From NCBI GenBank assembly GCA_022414725.1, contig CM039467.1, forward strand, positions 12,008,491 to 12,072,490: DNA of 64,000 nucleotides. Reading direction: 5' to 3'. Numbering within the stretch: the stretch's first letter is position 1; every line of letters starts with the position of its first letter. Below the pieces are notes generated by a model, which was given only the letters and a program-made list of their open reading frames with translations, did no database searches and was not told where the DNA came from. A program made the position numbers and the translations under genes. Below, in pieces: positions 40,619-50,447 of the stretch. Source of the DNA: Microglena sp. YARC (lineage: Eukaryota; Chlorophyta; Chlorophyceae; Chlamydomonadales; Chlamydomonadaceae).

Positions 40619-40818
40619 TAGTTTTTCTTTTCCGCTACGAGCAGCAGCTTCTAGGCAGGTCCCTGAGCCAGCCACTGGGCTAAGCCCCAATATTTAGACA
40701 GTTCTAGACAGCGGATTCTGTCAGCTTCCAGACACACAAGGTTGCATTAGCTTTGGTTGAATAGCCAGTCAGGGGAGCTGCCTAGAAGCTCCCGCTTTAA
40801 TCTGAAATGAAAAAAATG
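40619..40818 (+). mobile_element. MITE-like family A, copy 1
   Basis: About 200 bp with terminal inverted repeats. The left end is TTTTTCTTTTC, GCAGCAGCTTCTAGGCAG; the right end is GGAGCTGCCTAGAAGCT ending in T/A-rich sequence. The interior has CCAGCCACTGGGCTAAGCCC and AGACAGCGGATTCTGTCAG. No open frame and no clear target duplication. Confidence 0.85.
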
Positions 40819-40823
40819 TTTCA

Positions 40824-41146
40824 TCTGTGCAGCACTGGCATTAGTCCTACATACTAAGCTGAGGTGATCAGCCATGACCAAAATAATACAGCTGCTAATT
40901 GATCCTCAATGATTTGCAAGTTGGTTCCTGTTTCCTTGAAACCAACCAGGTCCAGCAGGGTGACATTCCCCACAGATGTTCATGGTGGCAAAAACAAACA
41001 ACAGCAAACCCGCAGTTTGGAGAGTCTCATCCGTGCGCTCTCCATCTGGGCAGGACCCAAACTTAACCAATCTTGAACAATTCAGATGTCCAGACGGCAT
41101 TTAACTTAGTTGTCGTCAGCTGGTATAGCCTTGATTACCCCCCCCC

Positions 41147-41177
<31 letters not shown>

Positions 41178-41252
41178 ACACCTACAGCTTATCGCTTTCT
41201 CACATCAACAGAAGTGATTCTAGCTTTCATATCCCCAGAGGTCCATGCAGGT
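40824..41252. other. 3' flank of the acyltransferase gene, with C26 and (CA)n tract
   Basis: Nothing gene-like is supported apart from likely 3' UTR of the minus-strand acyltransferase. 41138-41163 is 26 consecutive C followed by a (CA)n run to about 41181. Minus-strand frames at 40361-40603 and 40906-41100 lack recognised domains. Confidence 0.55.
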
Positions 41253-44200
41253 TCACTTGGGTTTGGTCACCACCATGTATGACATCTTGAGGGGGAACGT
41301 GGATTCAGACGGTTTCATGTTGCCAAATTTGAGCTGCACAGGTAGTAGGAACTAAAGTCAGATGCGGGGAGGGGCATTACCCAGTTACATTAAATTAATA
41401 TAATGACTTGACTAGTTCATTATAATATCAAGTTATGACAGCATAGCATGAGATGCAGGAGTTGTGCAGCAAATTAGTGCTTCAGTCGAAAGCCACCTGT
41501 CACTCAAGTGATTGCAACATCCTGTGTTGCTGTATCAACTATCCCAACTAGACATGTCACATGTGGGTTCATAGCAACTCATACGTTCCTGAAGACTGCA
41601 TATGCTGCTAAGGATAACCCCAAAGCAGTAAAAGCTCACCCACAAAAAATAATCCCTGCATATGTTAATGCACTACCTCTTCACTCACCATGTAGTCACG
41701 GACGTTGGAAGCAAACAAGGCCGCATATTTTTTCTCTTCTTCACTTGGCACATAAACCGGAAGCTGCACAATGTTTTAGCAAGTAGCTTAGCAAGCTTTT
41801 TGAGAAAATTTGATGAAGTAGGACAAGCACTGGAATGTAGTTGGACTATGGAGGATTGATTTCTCATTGGTGGAAGCATACTAGATACCAGGCAGCTATG
41901 CAGGGCTTTGATAATTATATGCACAACATGACCATCAGGTTCTAGCAGCACCGTTGGGCACAATGGCAACGAGCTGCGACAATGTAAATATAGCGCCTTC
42001 TCAAATTCAGTTCGAAAAGAATGAAGAAGACAGATGGTGTAAGTAGTCCTTACCTCATAGCAAGTGACTTTAGACGTTGGCTGGCAGAAAAGTAGAAACA
42101 CCTGGCGCTTGAAATCAACGGTGTCCCAGGACGGATAGAAGCGCCCCTGTAACATGTGGTGGTAAGGTCTCTGAGCTTCTCGTGTGACTGAAGATATACT
42201 AGCTCCATGGATACTGCTGACCAGGATGCTAACACGATCAAACTGATGTAAATGAAAATTCACGTGGGCTACAGCTACTTACAACTTACTTCCAACATAC
42301 AACATGCTTTCCACAGATATGTTGCACAAGCGGGTGTAAAGGAGGCCCCAGTACAAGCAAGAACAACGTAACACCGGTGCAGCTATACCTGATCGCTGTA
42401 CTTGATGATGATAGGCCTCACTGGCAGGCCCGCAAGGAACGCGCCAGTCTTGAACGGTAGGAGATAGCGGCCATTCGTCGTGGTGCCCTGTCAAAGGATA
42501 GAGCAGGCACCATAAGAGAAAGGACAAGTTTTACAAATTGACAAGGCCTGCAATAAGAAAATGCATTTTACCAACGCATTGCGAAACACAGGATAGGAAT
42601 GAGTTCTGATTCATGATTAAACAAGAACAGCACATGATTATAATCATGAAATCAGGCCATGAAACAGGGTGAGCTATACCTCAGGGAAGAGCAGAAGGGG
42701 GCGATCCTCATTGTTAGGCTTGGCTGCTCTGCGTTCCATTCGCTCTGTTATCAAGCTTGACAGTCCCGGGCTCTGCACAACATTAAAAGACAGGGAGATA
42801 TAACTTATCCTTTGGTCAGTAGATAGTGGGGTTAGGTTAAGTAATGCGCCAACTTATGGATCATGCCAACACCATAAACAACAAGTGTTTCAGTCATCCT
42901 GGTGACCACACGGCACACAAGAATTAGGGCCAGGGTCACGTGCCGATAAACAGACACAATGACAATTGGACAAAGGGGGATCCTGCCCCCCAGAAGGAGG
43001 GGGCTCTCCCCAAAAACGGCTGATCCTTCTCTTTACCACCTTTATGACACATTTATTTAGCCAACATCAACCTCTTGCCAGCCAGGCAAAAAGCTACATA
43101 AAGTTATGCATTTTAGCAGGATACCTGTGATGAGGTTGATGAATCACCCTTTACGTCCTTTGCTCTCTTGACGTACATGCAGCCCAGCTTTTGACTGCAG
43201 GTTAGAGATGGCGGGACAGGAGCACTGGGTAAGATGGCTTGGCAGGCAACATACGTTGTCAATGGTTCAGCAAGACAGAGACCAGACAAAAATGAGAAAA
43301 ACTAGATTTCCAATGACTAAAATGTACCGCCACCAATTAGTGCTTCTGTCGAAAGCCAGTTTTCCTGCCACTTGATTAATTGCAACATCCTGTGTTGTTA
43401 TATCAACTATCCTGACAAGTGGGTTCATAGCTTCCCATACGTTCCTGAAGACTGCATATGCTGCAAAGGATAACCCCAAGTCAAAATTGGTACCCGAATA
43501 TATCTGGTCCTGACATCCATATGCCTACATTCAATTTTCGTCCGCAGGTCATGGGGGGGAGACTTAGAATGAATTTAAGAATTTCTGGTCAAGGATGTAA
43601 GAGACAGCGCAGTATCCACCACGATCCTATTCAAGTTACCCCTCTACTGGTGTGTGTGTGTGTGTGTGTGTGTGTGTCAGTCTGAACGAACATCCAGGTA
43701 GCCCAGCACCATGTCAGTGCAACGAGGTGCATGGCACCATACATAATGATTCCTCCTGTGTGAAGGTATGAGGTAGGTAGGAGGAAGGTTCGAGGCAGGG
43801 ATGATGTTCCTGCTGCACGATCAGGAGTTTGGTGGAGACCCTTAAGTTCAACAGCAAAACAATAAGCGCGCACCTCAGGAATCCCACGATAGGAAGGTTC
43901 TGTGTCCCATCTCTTGCCACAAACGATGGGAAGGAATCTGACATATGAATGATGATGTCGCTCCAAGATACATGATTGGAGACAAGAGCTGCTGGCTTGG
44001 GTGCATGGGGGCCATCATCAGCCCTGACCCATGTGATTCTAAAGCCCACACACCACAGCACCGTCCTGCTCAGAAATGGCGTTACGAATAGGTACACCTG
44101 ATCCCCGATGGAATCGGAGAACAGGTAGCCCAGACGCGTGGTGAAGAAACATGCAGCTATGAGGAAGAGGGCGAGGGTAATTCTGAGTGGAAACAGTGTC

Positions 44201-44346
44201 AGCGACATGAGCCAAAGCCGGATGCGTTCCGATCTTGGCTGAGGCTTTAACCCCCATGCGCCATATTGATCAAAACGAACAAAGGGTGCGACTTCCTCAT
44301 CGGTGAAATCGGCCTCAGATGTTCTTGGATTTGAACTAGCCTGCAT
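41253..44346 (-). CDS. PlsC-family lysophospholipid acyltransferase (LPEAT/LPCAT-like)
   Basis: Predicted membrane enzyme transferring an acyl group from acyl-CoA to a lysophospholipid. Seven minus-strand exons join in phase: 44346-43874, 43194-43125, 42772-42680, 42487-42389, 42146-42054, 41763-41689 and 41333-41253, giving 327 aa. Residues near 50-75 form a hydrophobic segment (LFPLRITLALFLIAACFF). Acyltransferase motif I is NHVSWSD (the His/Asp pair), motif II region is GFLRSQKLGCMYVKR, motif III LLLFPEGTTTNG is split by an intron, and motif IV is LPVRPIIIKYSDQ. GRFYPSWDTVDF and LPVYVPSEEEKK match the conserved tail of plant LPEAT and animal LPCAT enzymes. No EF-hands are found, so it resembles LPEAT1 more than LPEAT2. 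An in-frame acceptor at 42242 would add 32 residues. The last exon and stop are the least certain part. Acyl-acceptor specificity is not readable. Confidence 0.93.
41473..41629 (-). repeat. duplicated segment in acyltransferase intron 6 (degenerate copy)
   Basis: About 155 bp strongly similar, in the same orientation, to 43336-43484. Shared blocks include GCAACATCCTGTGTTG, ACGTTCCTGAAGACTGCATA and AAGGATAACCCCAA. The minus frame open in the other copy has stops here. Confidence 0.8.
43336..43484 (-). repeat. duplicated segment in acyltransferase intron 1 (open frame)
   Basis: Counterpart of 41473-41629. The minus strand reads openly over about 70 residues (43479-43267), including AYAVFRNVWEAMNPLVRIVD, TTQDVAINQVAG and FDRSTNWWRYILVIGNL. 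I do not recognise the protein. It may be a decayed piece of a mobile-element or host gene inserted twice. Confidence 0.65.
43651..43677. repeat. (GT)n microsatellite
   Basis: About 13 TG units within acyltransferase intron 1. Confidence 0.95.
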
Positions 44347-44862
44347 GCCTCGTGCGAGTGTAAGAATGCGCTGGTGCTACGTGCTCAGCGGGAGGAGAGG
44401 ACTGGCAAGTGTGACTGCTATCAAAGCGCTGAATAAAATCCAACTTGAAGGGAAGCAGGGTATAATAGCTAGGGCCGGCAAACCACTCATAACGAACTCG
44501 GCAAAGCTGTCTCTCGCCAGGCTCACAGATCTGCCCTCACCCCTCCCAGACAGGTCACCACCAGGGGTCACCACCCGGCCCAGGCAAACGCAAACGACGA
44601 ACACCAGCGAACGAACACTAACGTATCGGTATCGGAAACCCATCTTGCCCCCAACCGCCCATGTTGGAGTGTTCCATCACGTTTGACAACTGCAGTGTCT
44701 AGAGGCTGCGTCGTAGGTTAGCTCGCATGCAAGCCGAATATTCGGATTTCCCTTACTACAGGGCCCCTGCCTAAAGCCTTATAAATCGAGAAACTCTCTG
44801 TTAGACGACCAGCTCGGGAGCGCTTACGTTGGATCCATGACCATGTGCAGTTGATAAGGACG
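44347..44862. promoter_or_regulatory. shared divergent promoter region
   Basis: The acyltransferase start (44346, minus) and the MCTP start (44863, plus) lie head-to-head about 516 bp apart, so the stretch must contain both 5' UTRs and probably both promoters. No TATA box or other element is clear enough to assign. Confidence 0.6.
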
Positions 44863-47800
44863 ATGCTCCATCCCTTGAATCAGCGCAATGTGGTGCTGGA
44901 CGTTCTGTCCTCCCATCTTCTGGAGCCCCCTCCACATGACATAGCATGCATTCTGGCAGTAGGCACAAGCAGGTCAGTCGTTGAATGCAGCAATGTTCCA
45001 CGCCCTTCCTTTCCAGAAAACGAGACTCTGGTAATCAGCATTCCTAAGCTGGTGCCTATGTGGATGCATTCTATGGCCTACCCTGCACATCTTGCAAGCT
45101 GAGGGTGGGGCAAGAGTCAAAATGACAGCTCCGCTCCGCAAGCTCAAAAGAAGAAGCACTCTGTAAAATATTTCCTCACACTTTTCCTGTCCCATTGACC
45201 TCCTAATCCACAAGCTGCTCATTCCCCTGTGTTCAGGATGTGCACATCAGCTGCCCTTTGTCATCCAAACCCTGTGGACCACGGCCAACTTCAGGACCCC
45301 AGTGGCTCCTTACATGTGCACACGTGGTCCAATGAGATGTTCCTGGTGAAGGAGGATGAGCTGCATGTGTGCAACATGGAGCTCCACTTTGAGTTGGTGC
45401 CTGCACCTTCCACCAGGAAGTGGGCTCATGTTGGTGACGCTATCCCACTGCTCAAGGTGTGCCAACATGGGGAACCTCGATGCAGCTAGTTATCTACCCC
45501 TTCATGATGATCACGCTTTTTGTAATGTCCAACAATGGAATAGAAAGCCCTCTTCTACATATGCTGCATACAGGATTGTCTAAAAATCTCACTGCTGTGA
45601 TCCAGTGCTGTGCATGCTTCTTGAACTTGAACTTGACTACATAGCTTCAGCCAGTTATTTGGCTGCTAGCCGTCTTCGGCAGTACAAATAAATGTACCAG
45701 AAAAATAAATGTACCCGAAAAAAATGTGCATGCTTCCGATAATAGTCTGGCCTGCACGTTGTGCAAGGAGTGATGGTTGGCCATGCTCACCTATGTGTGC
45801 ATGCGTATCTGGTTCAATGACGGTTGGCTGCTTTCCTGTGCAGGCTTCTATGTGCATCACTCAGGATATGCAGGAACAGCTGCTGAAGGGTAGCCGGGCA
45901 CTCCTGAAGCTTGCCTTGTATCGACCATCAGGACAGCGCCAGAATCGTGGTGCTCAGCCACTTGGACAAAGACCTTCCTCTGGCAGCAGCTCCGCTGCGC
46001 CTCAGAATCAGGGGTACTTGAATGTAGAGCTGAGAATGCAGCTGACTGATATAGATGTGGGTAAGTTGAGGTAGTTTTCTGAACACTGCCTTTTTCCTCA
46101 ATGTGCAGGGGGTGCAGAGAGTGCCCCAGTGGTACAGTGTTTTTCTTTTCAGCTAAAATCAGCAGCTTCTTGGCAGCTCTCCTGACTGGCTATTCGGCCA
46201 ATGCTAAAGCAACCTAGTGTGTCTGGAAGCTGACAGAATCCGTAGGCCAGACCTGTCAAAATCTTGGGGCTTAGCCCAGTGGCTGGCTCAGGGAGCTGCC
46301 TAGAAGCTGCTGCTTATAGCTGAAAAGGAAAACTATGGTGCATTAGGGATTTACCTTCAACTTTTCTTCCTAGATATGAGATAAGCACTGCACTCAAGTG
46401 TCAGACGTGTCTTGTTTGACAATGGCCAATATGATTGCAGCTTTGGTTCGAAGGGACCTGGGAAAGAAGTAGGTAGTCAGGACTCAGGAGCTTGGCAGAG
46501 CCAAGAGCCGAGAGCAGAGAAGTATTGAATGTACAGCTTCTTATAGATCAAGAGCATATTGATTGGGGCAATTTCCATTCAGCAAGCGCGTGCAATAACA
46601 CAGATTTGACTCCTCATCTATCTGGAGTTGGAGGAGATATCCTTTAAGGCATCTTCTTTATCCCATGCCTCCTTTACAAGCAAGTGGTGTGCTTATATTG
46701 GTATTATTTATGTATTTATTTATTTATTTTTCCTTGTCCCATGCAGCTGTGGAAGCTGGCCTACCAGCAGACTTGCTCCCATGTGTTAGGATGGAAGGCA
46801 CTGGCATACCTCCTGGCAGCACCCTGCAGAGCAGAGTGGGCACGCTTTACGTGGAACCTGCAGTCGTACTCATGCGCTTCAGGTTGCTTAAAATGGTAGG
46901 GCTCCAGCAAGTACACCTACAGGAGACGGCAGGTCACCGCGAGGCACAGCACGCTGCCTCGTCATCACTGGGCACCCACATGGCTCAGGCAGCTCAGGAG
47001 CACTTTCAAAAGCTGGGTGATAAGTTCAAGTCCTGGTTTGGATCCAGCGACAGAACAGACGGGAAATCAGAAGAGGATGATTCTTGGGCCCAACTAGACA
47101 GAGGTAGCAGTGCATCCAGCTCCAGGAACCAGGCAGCTCAAGAGGGTGCGGGAAACATTTCTTCACGTGCATCCTCATTATCAAATCCAAAGGCAACCGC
47201 ACGGGAGAAAGGTATGAAGCCACGTTTGATGGATATGCCGCTGCCATCATCGCCACCTGCCCCAGAGAATTTCAGAGCAGATGACCGAGCAGGAAGAGCC
47301 AATAGTCTGCTAGCCGCACACGCCAAACGTAAGACAGGGCAGCCACACGGGAAGTCTTCGGGGGGAACAGACTCAACAAATGTGCCCTCTGGCATGTCCG
47401 ATGGTGGTAGCAGTGAAGATGGTGGAGCCAGGGGCCCTCATTTGCATCATGCTGCTACTGCTTGCCCCGCACCAAGCAAGAAGCGAACAGAAAGTGGAAG
47501 CGATGCTGACGTAAGCGACGTTTCCTTCCGTAGAGAGAATTCGATGAGCGCCCCCCTGCTGCCTCCATTTTCTCCTGTAAAGCATGGCCGCAAATCATCT
47601 GTGGATTATGAGCAGGTAGGAAAGAACGTGTAGTTTTCTATCTTGCTGGTTATGACTTCCACAGCCTAACACTCGTTCATCTCACCTGTTCCCGTACGTC
47701 CCTCACAATGACCACCATCGCCACCACAACAAGTCTACCACACCACCGCTGCTCCTACTTTACATGTTTAGCTCAGAACATTTCACTGAATACTGATCAC

Positions 47801-50415
47801 ATGTGGGATAGATTTCATTATGTTGATACAGGACACCCTGCCTGGGCTCCTCGATGACCTGACGGCGCTTTGTAAGGTTCTAAGGGAGGAGAAGAAAAAG
47901 TCCCTGAACCCCCCCTCCACATCGCGAGGAGCATGATGAACACCTGACAAACAGAATGGCTCACAAGCCTCACAACCCGTCCCCACCGTCCAGTTTGGCG
48001 CCCTGGTGCTGCAACTGACATGCCACGTTGCCCTACCCATTCCTTCCCCTGCCCTCTTGCCATTTGCAGGTGATGACAGCCATGGAGCGAGGAGGATTCA
48101 GTCACACCGTTGAGAAGCGGCCCGAGTGTGGCCTCTACTACTGTAAAGTGAGTTTTACCAATGTGATTATTTCATATTTCTAGCCTGCTTAGCGCAGTTG
48201 GTTTCATAAGCTGATTGTCACTAGTTCAAATCTAGTTGTGGGCAAATATGCTTGGCCCCTTGGCCTCTCAAGTTGGAGCCAGCTGGATTGATCAGCTCAA
48301 CCAGTCTCTGGTACATTGTTTTGGCGCCTTGTCAGCTTGCATCTGAATGAAATGTAGGGACCGGCATATCATATGATGTTGACCAAAGGCGAGTATGATA
48401 TCACATGATATCATACAGACTGCATCATATGATATTGCATATAATTGGTAACTTAAGCCTAGGCAGACTGCCGGCATCATATGATGTCATTTTGCCGTTC
48501 CCTAATGACATGAGACTGCATAGCAGACTTGAGCAAACATATGTGATGCGGGATGGGGTGAGCTCCTGATAAGTAAGAACAGAAAGCCAAAGGTGAGTTA
48601 TCTAGAAAGATATGCCACTGATTCAGATACAGTTTACAAGCGGCATTTCTAACCTGGCCACCACCTGTACCCCCTTACTGTAAAGTGACATACGAGGGTC
48701 AGGAGCACATCACCAGGATGGCCTCTCACGTGCAAGGGGCTGTGACATGGAGAGAGACAGTGAGTACCTACACCTGCTATTATGATATCACTCGCTACGA
48801 CTCCTGAGTCACATCCATTATTGCCCAGTAAGGTTTCTCATGGAATGGACCCCCCCCGGTACGATATCTTCTCACTTTATAGATGCTGCCCTTTACGGCT
48901 CCTGTAACAGATTCCAAGCTTAATACCTGGCCAGAATGCTGTATATGTATTAGATACACAGTCCAGCAGGCTAGACTTGGGTTGCATCCATCTGCTATCT
49001 CCAGATCTAGTCTATTACCTGGATTATACCTAATGCTTAGATTGTGATAGGTGAGCATCTGGCACATAGGTATCGCACCCACATGCAATAACACTTGCAT
49101 GCATTTTGGCCCACCAGGGGGTGGGCTGGGTAGTGCACATTTCTCAGTGGGGCAGTTGAACTCATTTTGGGGTTGATGCTTCATGTTCAAGCTCTGCATG
49201 GATAGTGAAGCTCCATGTGTATGATAGTGAAGCTCCATGTATATGATAGTCAAGCTACATTTATATGATAGTCTTCCTGGAACAACATGTATATGGCAGA
49301 ACCCTATGATAGAATCCTAGAAAAAATTAGCTGTGCGCTGCCTGCATGGTGAGCGTTAAACAGACCCTTCACACAACTTCATCATACCCTGAAATGGCCC
49401 CACACTGCCGTGAATGCAGTTTGTGATGGCTGCAGCACGGCCCCTAGATGACTCCAAGTTGAGCATCGTCATCTATGGCGCCAAGGATGCAAGGTGAGTG
49501 TTACGTGTTACATGCTCAGCAGTGGGTCTGAACCCTGTTCTAATGTGATTGCTGAGCTTAGAAGACCACAGGAAGCAACAGTTGTCGTCACCCACATCAC
49601 TGTGGTAGAAGGAAGGTTGCCCCCACTTAAGTTAGCCCCCACTTACCTAAATCTTAAACCCAACTAGACCCTAAAAAAAAACCAAAACCCTAAAAGCAGC
49701 TAAGCCCTAAACCTTTGGATGAAAACCTGAACCACTAAATCCTAACCCCCCTAAAATAAAGCGGGGGCTACCTTTCCCCCACCCATCACGGACCAAACAC
49801 ATTATGGCCCAATCACACCACGGCCTAATCACATCATGGCCCAATCACATCATGCCCCTTTCTACACATTTTTGAGGCTTACCGAGTAATGATCCCTTAA
49901 TCATCAAACTGCGCCTTTCTTCTGCGAGTATCCAAGTTGTAGGATATGATCACCCCCTAATATCTTCCACAAATGGCCAGCCCAAAGTATTAATATAATG
50001 AAAATGGATGAAGCGATAAGCGAATCCGTTTTCTGCCACATCCCTGGTTGCATCTTTTAAGATTTTGGCGACTTTGTTATCTTTCTTTGACCAGGAGCCG
50101 TGGCAAGACATACTGCCAGATCAGCGCCCCACTGTCGTCCATGTTAGCTGCTGCTGATGTTCCACTCGGCAATCCATCAGCACTGCTTGCACAAGGCAAG
50201 CACAAAGCAGATTATGACCCAATCCTTTGGCCATCAGGAGTGATGAATCTTCAGGTGAGTGCACTGTTTTTGTGTGCAACACGTCGCCATTCCGTCGCTG
50301 CATGGCGATGCATGGGTCCAGCTAAACTAGTCAGAAATGCCCCCCCAAACCCCCAGGGCTCTGCGCTCCGCGGAGTTTGGGGGGCAGCGCCTCGCACTGG
50401 GGTAGCACTTAGTCG

Positions 50416-50447
<32 letters not shown>

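Noticed and set aside
44377..44643. Minus-strand frame upstream of the acyltransferase start
   Set aside because: It has no recognisable domain and is in the divergent promoter interval. It could be UTR, but a 5' coding exon is not supported.
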